DNA from: Natronorubrum texcoconense
GTDB lineage: Archaea > Halobacteriota > Halobacteria > Halobacteriales > Natrialbaceae
Length of the DNA stretch: 64,000 nucleotides
Direction: 5' to 3'
Assembly (NCBI RefSeq): GCF_900100335.1
Contig: NZ_FNFE01000006.1
Span: forward strand, 186,001 to 250,000
The position numbers and the translations under genes are program-made. Position 1 is the stretch's first letter, and each line of letters opens with the position of its first letter. Under the pieces are notes generated by a model. The model searched no databases. It was given only the letters and a program-made list of their open reading frames with translations, and was not told the DNA's origin. Of this stretch, positions 53,702 through 61,571 are shown one piece after another.

Positions 53702-55720
53702 TCAGGTCTGATGCCGTCGGAACAGCGGCGTCGCCGCGCTGCTCTCGCGTTCCTCGGGCGTAGTGTCCTCGAGATCGCTCGCGCTCGCGAGGTAGATCGC
53801 GCTGTTGAGGAGGCCGATGTGGCTGAACGCCTGCGGGTAATTTCCGAGGAAGGTTCCGTCCTCGACGTGGATCATCTCCGAGAGGAGACCGAGCGAGGAG
53901 GTGTGCTCGAGGAGCTGTTCGAAGATCTCGTTGGCCTCCTCGAGTCGTCCGGAGAGGACGAGTGCGTCGACGAGCCAGCACGAGCAGATGACGAATCCGC
54001 CGGGTTCTTTCGGCCGCGCGGGGCTGTCGGCGAACCGGTAGACGAGTCCGTCGTCGGTGGTCAACTCCTCGAGGATCGTATCGATCGTGTTCTGGACGCG
54101 CTCGTCGTCGGCCGGCAGGAAATCGTAGATCGGGAGGAGCAGCGCGGTCGCGTCCAGCGCGTCGTCGGCGTCGAAGAACTGGACGAAGCTGCCGCGCTCC
54201 TCGTCGTAGCCGCGCTCCTCGATCGCCGTCCGAATCGCCTCGCGTTCGCGCTCCCAGCGTTCGATGGGGCCGTCGCGGTCGTACTCCTCGGCCAGTCGGA
54301 GCGCGCGGTCGAGGGCGACCCAGCACAGCAGCTTCGAGTGGACGAAGTGCGCCTCGAGGTCGCGAAACTCCCAGAGGCTCTTGTCCTCTTCGTCCCAGTG
54401 CTCGCAGACGTAGCCGGCGAGGGCGCGGATCGACTCCCAGTCGTAGTCCGAGAGCCCGTTCTCGTAGCGGATCGTCTCGTAGATCCCTTGGATGATCGTG
54501 CCGTAAATGTCCAGTTGTTCCTGGGTCGCCGCGGCGTTGCCGATTCGGACCGGCGTCGACTCCCGGTAGCCCGAGAGGTGGTCGAGACACTCCTCCTCGA
54601 GATCCGACTCGCCGTGGAGTCCGTACAGCGGCTGGATCTCGTCGGGCGTCTCGTGGCCGATCTCCCGGAACCACTCGAAGTAGCGGTGGGCCTCCGTGGA
54701 CTGGCCCGCGTTCTGGAGCGCCTGAATCGTGAACTTCGCGTCCCGGATCCAGTTGTACCGGTAATCCCAGTTGAGTTCGCCGCCGATCTCCTCGGGGAGC
54801 GACGTCGTCGGGGCGGCCACGATCGACCCGGTCTCGTCGTGGATCAGTAGCTTGAGGGTCAGCGCGGACCGAACGAGGGCGTCTCGCCACTCCTCCTCGA
54901 ACTCGAAGATGTCCGTCGCCGACTCCTCGCAGCCGTCGAGCCACGTCCGCCAGTAGTCGATCGTCCCCTCGAGGAGTCCCTCGTACTCCTCGACGGATCG
55001 CTGGTTCGGGTCTCCGTACTGGAGAGAGAGCCACCGCGTCTCGCCCGCCTCGAGCGTCACCGTCGCCGTCGCGACCGAGTCGTCCGGGTCGATCTCGAGG
55101 TCGATGTCGCCGTGGAGGGAGAGTTCTCCGGCCTCGTGATCGTGCAGTCGGTCGTCCTCGGGAGCCGGTTCCTGACGCTCGTCCGTCGCCGTATCGTCAT
55201 CGCCGCTCGCTTCGGTCGCGATGACGTCGCCGCGATCGGTTCGCTCGAGGACGGTCGGCACCCGCGCGTAGCCGAATCGCGGTTCGAAGATAACATCTAC
55301 CTCGACGGTCCCCGACACGGCCTCGACCTTGCGACAGATGGCCTGCTGTAGCCGTTCGTCGGTCGCGCCGTCGCTAGTTTCGCCGTTCGCTCCCTCGTCG
55401 TCCGGATCTCCGTCGCGCACCGCATCGGGTCCCGGCAGGGGCATGAAATCGGTTACCGTCGCGGTTCCCTCGTCGGTCTCGAACGTCGTCTCGAGGACGT
55501 TCGTCCGCTCGACGTACTCGTGGCTCGCCTCGTACTCCGTTGCCGGCCGAACGGCAAATCGGCCGCCACCGTCGTCGTCGAGGATCGCCGCGAACACGCT
55601 GGGGGATTCGATGTGGGGAACGCAGTACCAGTCGATCGAGCCGTTTCGACCGACCAAGGCACATCGATCGTCGTTACCGATAACACCGTAGTCGTCGATC
55701 GGGAGAAATTCATCGTCCAT
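53702..55720 (-). CDS. Glycoside hydrolase family 15 (glucoamylase / trehalase type)
   Basis: 672 residues starting MDDEFLPIDDYGVIGNDDRCALVGRNGSIDW, the usual N-terminus of archaeal GH15. An N-terminal beta-sandwich domain to about 270 is followed by an (alpha/alpha)6 barrel with the signature ELNWDYRYNWIRDAKFTIQAL and the late catalytic region LLSEMIHVEDGTFLGNYPQAFSHIGLLNSA. It hydrolyses alpha-glucosidic bonds of starch-like glucans or trehalose; no signal peptide, so the substrate is internal. Trehalose is a compatible solute of Natrialbaceae, so trehalase activity is plausible but not shown. Confidence 0.9.
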   Translation of the reverse strand: MDDEFLPIDDYGVIGNDDRCALVGRNGSIDWYCVPHIESPSVFAAILDDDGGGRFAVRPATEYEASHEYVERTNVLETTFETDEGTATVTDFMPLPGPDAVRDGDPDDEGANGETSDGATDERLQQAICRKVEAVSGTVEVDVIFEPRFGYARVPTVLERTDRGDVIATEASGDDDTATDERQEPAPEDDRLHDHEAGELSLHGDIDLEIDPDDSVATATVTLEAGETRWLSLQYGDPNQRSVEEYEGLLEGTIDYWRTWLDGCEESATDIFEFEEEWRDALVRSALTLKLLIHDETGSIVAAPTTSLPEEIGGELNWDYRYNWIRDAKFTIQALQNAGQSTEAHRYFEWFREIGHETPDEIQPLYGLHGESDLEEECLDHLSGYRESTPVRIGNAAATQEQLDIYGTIIQGIYETIRYENGLSDYDWESIRALAGYVCEHWDEEDKSLWEFRDLEAHFVHSKLLCWVALDRALRLAEEYDRDGPIERWEREREAIRTAIEERGYDEERGSFVQFFDADDALDATALLLPIYDFLPADDERVQNTIDTILEELTTDDGLVYRFADSPARPKEPGGFVICSCWLVDALVLSGRLEEANEIFEQLLEHTSSLGLLSEMIHVEDGTFLGNYPQAFSHIGLLNSAIYLASASDLEDTTPEERESSAATPLFRRHQT

Positions 55721-55831
55721 GTGTCAAAGAACCTGTTGAGATTCAATCTGCTACTGGTCGACTCCGTTCGATCGGGCGATACTACTCATTCGACGCGGAT
55801 CGAGAAAAGAGTAATTCCAGTCAGAATTCAC

Positions 55832-55847
55832 TGTTCAGTATCGAACA
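55832..55847. promoter_or_regulatory. Palindrome TGTTC-N6-GAACA between dacZ and GH15
   Basis: A 16-base site with five-base arms 112 bases upstream of the GH15 start and 54 bases after the dacZ stop. It could be an operator for GH15 or a structure at the dacZ 3' end. Symmetry is the only evidence. The rest of this 180-base space has no gene. Confidence 0.3.
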
Positions 55848-55900
55848 CTGTTCCGATCGATTCAGCAGCGTCGGTAGCCTGCTCGAATCGCCCCGCCGCG

Positions 55901-56473
55901 TCACGAGTACGCATGTGGATTCCACTCCCCACCGAGTTCCGTCCGCTTGCTGGTCTCGAACGACCCACTTTCGAAACTCGTGACGCGGCCGGTCTCCTCG
56001 CTCAGCGTCAGCGTCGAAATCACGTTTTGTCGCCGCGAGGTATCCAGCGCGCTCATGTGGCGCGATCCCATCCAGTCCTCGTACTCGGCTCCGGCTTGGT
56101 CGACGGTCTCGAGTTCGCTCGGCAGGAGATCCGTAAACCGGACCATCTGCTCCTGGACGACCCCGTCGACGCTGACGACGAGCGCTCCGTCTCGGTTCAT
56201 CGCGATCTCTCGAGCCGTCTCGAAGAAGTTCTGGAGGTCCAGACAGACGTCACGACAGCGGTCCGTCGGCCACCGGTTACGGCCCATCGGATCCGCGAAC
56301 TCCGCGACCGAGGGACCCGTAACGACCGCGACGTACATTCCGGGCCCCTTGACGTACTGCTCGCCCCAGCGGTCGAAGCTCAGGCTGATCGATTCGAGCG
56401 TGTGGGTGAGACAGTCGATCAACTCCTGGACGCCCTCGTGGTCCTCGTAGGCGATCCGGAGGTCGTCGTCCAT
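55901..56473 (-). CDS. dacZ: Diadenylate cyclase (DacZ type)
   Basis: 190 residues. A helical N-terminal half leads into the DAC domain: MNRDGALVVSVDGVVQEQMV with the DGA motif at residues 95-97, and WMGSRHMSALDTSRR where the second ATP-binding motif (RHR in characterised enzymes) reads R138-H139-M140. ISTLTLSEETGRVTSFESG follows as in other DAC domains. The enzyme joins two ATP into cyclic di-AMP, in haloarchaea linked to osmotic and potassium homeostasis. The adjacent GH15 gene on the same strand could be functionally linked. The divergent Bax1 gene begins 140 bases upstream. Confidence 0.8.
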   Translation of the reverse strand: MDDDLRIAYEDHEGVQELIDCLTHTLESISLSFDRWGEQYVKGPGMYVAVVTGPSVAEFADPMGRNRWPTDRCRDVCLDLQNFFETAREIAMNRDGALVVSVDGVVQEQMVRFTDLLPSELETVDQAGAEYEDWMGSRHMSALDTSRRQNVISTLTLSEETGRVTSFESGSFETSKRTELGGEWNPHAYS

Positions 56474-56613
56474 ACCGTTCGTACGTCCCGGGTCCCCGTA
56501 ATGTCGCTGCCTGAACGGGGGCGGACCGCCGCGGATACCCGACGAACGTCCGCGCGGCGCAGGTCGCCGGCGAGCGAGCGACTTTTGAGCGGGCCGCGCC
56601 GATACCGAGACGG

Positions 56614-58158
56614 ATGCTGACGAAGGACCTGCTGCGCGTCTCGCGGGCCGGCGGCGGCTACCACCCCCAGTTCGCCGACCGGGAGCACCGACCGCTGGCC
56701 GCCCGCGTTATCGGGACCTATCAGGGCCACGTCGGCGAACCTCGCTCGGCGCTCGAGGACTCGCTCACCGACCTCGAGCGCGACGCCGAGGACTTCAAAC
56801 TCGTCCGCGGCTTTTCTGCGCTGCTCGAGCGCGAAGCGACGTTCGAGACGCATGCAGTACTCGAACCCGAACGCGCCCGAAAGGCGGCGTTCGAGGCCGC
56901 CGAAGCCGTCGGCGTCGTCACCGAAGACGAGCGAGCGATGGCGCTCGTTCGCGCCGGCGAGTCGCTCGGAATCTCGGCGGACGACCTCGAGTCGGCGCTC
57001 TATGCCGACCTCGAGGAACGACAGCTTCTGACCGAACTCGATTCGCCGTGGGATCCCGACGGCCTCGTCGCGCAGTACAACCTCTCGTTGGCCCAGACGG
57101 CGCTGTTCGATGCGACCGAGATTCGCGTGCGCTCGAGCGATCCGAAGGCACTGATCTCGGCGATCAAACGGCTGCGACTGATGTACGAGATTCGGCGACT
57201 CGAAAGCGAGGGGACGAGCGACGGCGACGACGGGTCCGGAACTATCGTCGAACGCGAGGTGATCGTCACCGGACCCACACGGCTCTTCCGAGCGACTCGC
57301 CGGTACGGCACCCGTTTCGCGCGACTCCTGCGAACCGTCGCGAAAGCCGACGAGTGGCACCTCGAGGCGACCGTCGACGATCGGAGGACCGAACGTACGC
57401 TCGCGCTGTCTCACGAGGATCCCGTTCGCGTCCCCGACGCAGATCCGGTCGCCGAGGTCTCCTTCGACAGCGGCGTCGAGGCCGACTTCGCCGCTCGGTT
57501 CTCGAATCTGGGTCTCGAGTGGGACCTCGTACGGGAACCGGCACCGCTCGCGACCGGCACTCGAGTGATGATCCCGGACTTTGCCTTCGACTACGAGCAC
57601 GGGGATTTCCGCGTCTACTTCGAGATCATGGGCTTCTGGACGCCCGAGTACGTCGCGAAGAAGCTCTCTCAACTCGAGGAACTCGAGGACGTCGAACTGC
57701 TCGTGGCGGTCGACGAATCGCTGGGCGTCGGCGAAGAGATCGCTGCTCGGGACTTTCGAGCGATCCCCTACAGCAACACCGTCCGTGTCAAGGACGTCGC
57801 CGACGTCCTCCGGGAGTACGAACGTCAACTCGTCGCCGAAAGCGCTGCCGCGCTGCCCGACGAACTGCGGCCCGACGCGGATGTCGTCCCGCTCGAGACC
57901 CTCGCTCGGGACCACGGCGTGAGCGAGGACGCGCTCGTCGACGTTTCGACGCCCGAGCACCAGCGAGTCGGCCGGACGCTCGTTCGCCCGGCGGTCCTCG
58001 ACTCGCTCGCCGCCGATCTCGAGAGCGGAATGGATCTCGCGGAGGCCGAGGACGCGCTCGAGGACGTCGGGATCACCGACTCGAGCGCGCTCCTCTCGGC
58101 GCTCGGCTACCGCGTCGAGTGGGAGGGGCTGGCGGGTGGGACGCTGGTCGAACGGTAG
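56614..58158 (+). CDS. Bax1-type nuclease (DUF790), XPB partner
   Basis: 514 residues starting MLTKDLLRVSRAGGGYHPQF, the DUF790 N-terminus, continuing with FKLVRGFSALLEREATFE, DPDGLVAQYNLSLAQTALFDATEI and a C-terminal nuclease-like region with VMIPDFAFDYEHGDFRVYFEIMGFWTPEYVAKK, which contains the PD-(D/E)xK-type core (P-D, E-I-M-G-F and K). Bax1 is a structure-specific endonuclease that binds XPB and cuts near bubbles in DNA. In many archaea the two genes are adjacent; here XPB is about 5.3 kb upstream. Confidence 0.88.
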   Translation: MLTKDLLRVSRAGGGYHPQFADREHRPLAARVIGTYQGHVGEPRSALEDSLTDLERDAEDFKLVRGFSALLEREATFETHAVLEPERARKAAFEAAEAVGVVTEDERAMALVRAGESLGISADDLESALYADLEERQLLTELDSPWDPDGLVAQYNLSLAQTALFDATEIRVRSSDPKALISAIKRLRLMYEIRRLESEGTSDGDDGSGTIVEREVIVTGPTRLFRATRRYGTRFARLLRTVAKADEWHLEATVDDRRTERTLALSHEDPVRVPDADPVAEVSFDSGVEADFAARFSNLGLEWDLVREPAPLATGTRVMIPDFAFDYEHGDFRVYFEIMGFWTPEYVAKKLSQLEELEDVELLVAVDESLGVGEEIAARDFRAIPYSNTVRVKDVADVLREYERQLVAESAAALPDELRPDADVVPLETLARDHGVSEDALVDVSTPEHQRVGRTLVRPAVLDSLAADLESGMDLAEAEDALEDVGITDSSALLSALGYRVEWEGLAGGTLVER

Positions 58159-58216
58159 CGTGAGCCGGCGTGATGCCGAACAGTTATTCTATCGATAGAG
58201 AGTAGTCGGATTTCCC

Positions 58217-58250
58217 ACACCCGCCGATTCCCGCTCGTGAGAGCGGGTGT
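58217..58250 (+). other. Two mutually exclusive hairpins in the response-regulator leader
   Basis: ACACCCGC (58217-58224) can pair with GCGGGTGT (58243-58250), or CCCGCTC (58230-58236) can pair with GAGCGGG (58241-58247) around the tetraloop GTGA. The right-hand strand is shared, so only one stem can form at a time. It lies between the Bax1 stop and the response regulator start. It may be a terminator for Bax1 or a leader structure. Confidence 0.4.
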
Positions 58251-58343
58251 CGTCCCAACGATATTAGTGGGTAGCCTTAACCTGTTTAGGTGTCAACGTC
58301 CGTATGTGCACGACTTGTGAAGGATTCTCGCTCAACCGAACCC

Positions 58344-58769
58344 ATGCATATCCTGCTCGTCGAGGACAATCCCGGCGACGTCCGCCTCATAGAGGAGGCG
58401 TTCCGTGAGGCGGACGTCGAAACGACGTTCCATACGGTTCACGACGGCGATGCGGCCCTCGAGTTACTTCGCGAGCGACAGCGATCCGGTTCGACCACCG
58501 AACTCGACCTCGCGCTGCTCGATCTGAATCTTCCGCGAATTAGCGGATTCGAGGTCTTAGCGGAGATCAAGAACGACGACGAGCTGACCGCGCCGCCGGT
58601 GCTCGTCCTGACGAGTTCGAAGGCCGAAGAGGATATCGCCCGGAGCTACAGACTCTGTGCGAACGCGTATCTCACAAAGCCGAGCAACCCCGACGAGTTC
58701 ACCAAACTGGGAAAAGCGGTCGAAGCGTTCTGGTTCGAGGAGGCGACACTGCCCCCGGCCCCGGCCTGA
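58344..58769 (+). CDS. Single-domain response regulator
   Basis: 141 residues, a CheY-like receiver and nothing else: MHILLVEDNPGDVRLIEEAF with the acidic pair, phosphoacceptor aspartate in LALLDLNLPRISGFEVL, threonine/serine in VLVLTSSKAEEDI and lysine in AYLTKPSN. The NPGDVRLIEEAF form is typical of haloarchaeal receivers paired with bacteriophytochrome- or PAS-type kinases. No kinase or output domain is adjacent. The frame is open to an ATG at 58290, but the receiver begins at 58344. Confidence 0.9.
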   Translation: MHILLVEDNPGDVRLIEEAFREADVETTFHTVHDGDAALELLRERQRSGSTTELDLALLDLNLPRISGFEVLAEIKNDDELTAPPVLVLTSSKAEEDIARSYRLCANAYLTKPSNPDEFTKLGKAVEAFWFEEATLPPAPA

Positions 58770-58856
58770 TCTGGCGATTCCTGGTATCACACGTTCTGAC
58801 CGTTCGAACTCTCAGTCGGCCCCAGCATTATCCCTGCAGGCGGTGTAGAGACGAGT

Positions 58857-59783
58857 ATGCCCGACGACACGCCCGGCATCCACCACGTCACCGCGATCGC
58901 GAGCGATCCGCGAGGGAATTACGAGTTCTACACGGAGACGCTCGGTTTGCGACTCGTCAAGCGGAGCGTCAATCAGGACGACGTCTCGGTCTACCACCTG
59001 TTCTACGCGGACCACGAGGGAACGCCGGGGACGAGTATGACCTTCTTCCCCTACACCGATGCCCGACCCGGGCAAGTCGGTTCAGGCCAGGCCAGCGCCG
59101 TCTCGTTTCTCGTCCCCACCGGCTCGATCGACTACTGGCGCGACCGACTCGCAGACGCCGACGTCGACCTCGAGGAACCCCGCGAGCGATTCGGCGACAC
59201 CGTTCTGCCGTTTACCGATCCCGACGGACTTCCCCTGGAGCTGGTCGCTCGCGAGGACGCGCCGTCGGCGAACCTTCCCGAGAGCCCGGTTCCTCACGCC
59301 CACGCGATTCGCGGCTTCTTCGGCGTCACGCTTTCCCTGACCAGCGGCGACGCCACCGGCGAGCTTCTGAAAGAGATGGGGTATCGTCAGACCGACCGCG
59401 ACGGGAGCCGATACCGCTACGAATCCGCTGGTGAACTGGGATACGTCGTCGACGTGCTCGAGGATCCGCAGGCGCCCCGCGGAATCCCTGGCGCGGGAAC
59501 CGTCCACCACGTCGCGTTCCGAGTCACCAGCGACGATCAACCCGACTGGCGTCGGCTCCTGATGGACCGAGGGCTCCGCCCGACCGAGATCATCGATCGC
59601 AAGTGGTTCGAGTCGGTCTACGCCCGCGAACACGGCGGCGTACTCTTCGAGTTCGCGACCGCCGAACCGGGGTACACGGTCGACGAAGAACTCGACGAGT
59701 TAGGTGAGCGGCTCGTCCTCACCGAGTGGCTCGAGGACAGACGCGAGGAGATCGAAGCCGGCTTGCCGGCACTGTCCCCCTAA
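58857..59783 (+). CDS. VOC-superfamily ring-cleaving dioxygenase (MhqO-like)
   Basis: 308 residues, two glyoxalase-fold halves. First half: GIHHVTAIASDPRGNYEFYTETLGLRLVKRSVNQDD and TSMTFFPYTDARPG. Second half: VHHVAFRVTSDDQPDWRRLL and GGVLFEFATAEPG, giving the metal-binding His and Glu positions. This is the group named ring-cleaving dioxygenase or hydroquinone-specific dioxygenase MhqO in Bacillus. It probably opens an aromatic ring or detoxifies quinones. A short hairpin follows its stop. Confidence 0.86.
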   Translation: MPDDTPGIHHVTAIASDPRGNYEFYTETLGLRLVKRSVNQDDVSVYHLFYADHEGTPGTSMTFFPYTDARPGQVGSGQASAVSFLVPTGSIDYWRDRLADADVDLEEPRERFGDTVLPFTDPDGLPLELVAREDAPSANLPESPVPHAHAIRGFFGVTLSLTSGDATGELLKEMGYRQTDRDGSRYRYESAGELGYVVDVLEDPQAPRGIPGAGTVHHVAFRVTSDDQPDWRRLLMDRGLRPTEIIDRKWFESVYAREHGGVLFEFATAEPGYTVDEELDELGERLVLTEWLEDRREEIEAGLPALSP

Positions 59784-59785
59784 TC

Positions 59786-59800
59786 GGCCGATTTTCGGCC
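59786..59800 (+). terminator. Short hairpin immediately after the dioxygenase stop
   Basis: GGCCGA, loop TTT, TCGGCC form a compact six-base stem two bases beyond the stop codon. It is a plausible transcription terminator or mRNA end structure, since the next gene is convergent. Confidence 0.4.
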
Positions 59801-59889
59801 TGTCGACGGCTGAATGTCCGACTCTCGATTTGTCGACAGCTGATCCTCCGACTTCCCGACTTCCGATCGGTCGGAGCTGATCGTCCGGC
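59801..59889. repeat. Degenerate tandem repeat with about 30-bp period
   Basis: TGTCGACGGCTGAATGTCCGAC at 59801 recurs in changed form at 59831 (TGTCGACAGCTGATCCTCCGAC), exactly 30 bases on, and a third partial copy GCTGATCGTCCGGC begins at 59876. The repeats sit between two convergent genes and encode nothing. Confidence 0.5.
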
Positions 59890-59914
59890 CGATCGCGTGC
59901 TCGTCAGCGCCGGC

Positions 59915-60973
59915 TCACGACGACTCCATGATCTCGGTCTCCTCCTGTGGAAGCTCCTGTTGCAGCACGAACGGACCGAAGTCCGCGGCCGTCCGCCGGG
60001 CGATGGTCGCGATCCGAAGGACGTAGACGAGCAGGACGGCGAAGGGGCTGAACAGGGCCGTCACCGTCGCGCTCACGACCAATACGTAGACGTACGGGTG
60101 AAGCCCCATCGCCAGCAGGTTTCCGTAGGAGACGATGACGAACGCGCCGCCCAGCAGCGTCGGAAAGCCGACGTACAGCAGGATCTTCGACAGGTCGGCG
60201 AGCTCCTGTTGCATGTACACCGTCTTGAAGTACTGTCGAGCGATGTGGATGTCGCCGAGCAGTTCCTCGAGCCGCTCGAGTTGTCCGTCAGCGGCTTCCG
60301 AGAGGTCGTCGCGATGGCCCTCCCGAAGCTGGCGAACGATCTGTAGCTGCCAGGGATCGTTGTAGTGCAAGATGACGGAGATGACGGTGAACGAGCCGAA
60401 CGTGGCTCCCTCGAGCGTCTCGATCGCGTCCCGATCCCGCGGATCGGTCTGCGAGACGAACGCGTCGACCCGCGACTTGAGATCGTCCGGCCCGTCGTGA
60501 CAGATGGTCTGCAACCCCCGCGCAGTCCGTCGCTTCGATTCGATCAGGACGCGAAGAAACGACGACGGCTCGGCCGGCGTGGGGCGATAGCCGGTGTGGT
60601 CTTCGATCCGTTTTCGGTACTCGCGAGTCTCCTCGAGTCGCTCGAAGAAGGCGCCGGTCGAGCCGAACTCCTCGGAGAGAATGAGCTGGTTGATCGCGAG
60701 GACGACGGTGATAAAGGGGAGCATCCCGCCAACGAGCGCCGCGCTGATGGCCGTGATGTCGCCGGCCTCGGCGGGCGTGATCAGCCCGCCACGAATGAGC
60801 AACAGCGAGGCGGCGAACACCGCGAGCAGTAGGAGTCCGGAGATGACGCGGCGGTCACCGTAGAGGAACGTCCAGCGGACGAACTCCTCGGCGTTGAGGC
60901 GTGCGAAGACGGACGTATCGTCCAGCGAGGCGGACGGCGGATCCGCATCGTCGACGACGTCCTCACCGCCCAT
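59915..60973 (-). CDS. Membrane protein of unknown function with large cytoplasmic loop
   Basis: 352 residues starting MGGEDVVDDADPPSASLDD. Two hydrophobic helices (about 40-65 VISGLLLLAVFAASLLLI and 75-100 ALVGGMLPFITVVLAINQLIL), a polar loop of some 170 residues rich in charged helices (FFERLEETREYRKRIEDHTGYR, RQLREGHRDDLSEAADGQLERLEELL), then two or three helices near the C-terminus (FPTLLGGAFVIVSYGNLLA, VVSATVTALFSPFAVLLVYVL). The layout recalls proteins with a bestrophin- or DUF4239-like plan, but no family is assigned. Confidence 0.75.
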   Translation of the reverse strand: MGGEDVVDDADPPSASLDDTSVFARLNAEEFVRWTFLYGDRRVISGLLLLAVFAASLLLIRGGLITPAEAGDITAISAALVGGMLPFITVVLAINQLILSEEFGSTGAFFERLEETREYRKRIEDHTGYRPTPAEPSSFLRVLIESKRRTARGLQTICHDGPDDLKSRVDAFVSQTDPRDRDAIETLEGATFGSFTVISVILHYNDPWQLQIVRQLREGHRDDLSEAADGQLERLEELLGDIHIARQYFKTVYMQQELADLSKILLYVGFPTLLGGAFVIVSYGNLLAMGLHPYVYVLVVSATVTALFSPFAVLLVYVLRIATIARRTAADFGPFVLQQELPQEETEIMESS

Positions 60974-61061
60974 CGTGATCACTCGCGGTACGTTGCACGT
61001 GTTCTCGATACTACGTAGCCAGCGGCAAAACGACGCTGCCGGCATATCACCGGTTGGTCCG

Positions 61062-61571
61062 CTACAACTCCCGTTGACGTCCCTTCGGCACCATCGAACG
61101 CAGTTCGCCGTGGACGTAGAGGCCGACGCCGAGCGGCTCGAGTTCGCCGGCTATTCGATGGGCTCCGATGAGGTAGCCCCAATCGCCGTCCCACCACTCG
61201 AGTTCCTGATCCTCGCCCGTCGCGAACGCGCGCGCCTGCTCGCGGTCCAACTCGATCACGCACTCCGTGGCCTCGCGGCCGAACCGCTGGGCGAAGTCCG
61301 TCGTCGGCTTCCAGTGTTCCTGCCGGGTTCGCAGGCAGGTCATCCCGATGGCCTCGATCTCGAGCGGCGTCTCCGCCTCCCCGGCGTAGATCCAGATCTT
61401 GCCGGCGCCTTTCTCCCAGAACGTGTAGTCGTCGAACGTCTCCGGCGGAATGGCGAACCGATCCGCGAAGTAGTCGACGACCTCCTCGCGACTGGCTCGG
61501 CCCTCGACGGTCCGTTCGTCGGGCGTTTCGGGGAGTCGATCGAATCGCTGGCCGTCGTTCTGCTCGGTCAT
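61062..61571 (-). CDS. PUA-like RNA-binding protein coupled to the methyltransferase gene (DUF7122-type)
   Basis: 169 residues starting MTEQNDGQRFDRLPETP. The C-terminal part reads ELDREQARAFATGEDQ, WGYLIGAHRIAGELEPLGVG, then LRSMVPKGRQREL, closely resembling the terminal PUA-like domain of bacterial RsmF methyltransferases (G-x-x-L-V ... G-x-P-L-G ... x-x-Y-P-K-G-x-R). The N-terminal 70 residues contain VVDYFADRFAIPPETFDDYTFWEKGAGKIW. Its ATG overlaps the methyltransferase stop by four bases, so the two halves are made together. Role inferred: RNA binding for the adjacent methylase. Confidence 0.8.
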   Translation of the reverse strand: MTEQNDGQRFDRLPETPDERTVEGRASREEVVDYFADRFAIPPETFDDYTFWEKGAGKIWIYAGEAETPLEIEAIGMTCLRTRQEHWKPTTDFAQRFGREATECVIELDREQARAFATGEDQELEWWDGDWGYLIGAHRIAGELEPLGVGLYVHGELRSMVPKGRQREL

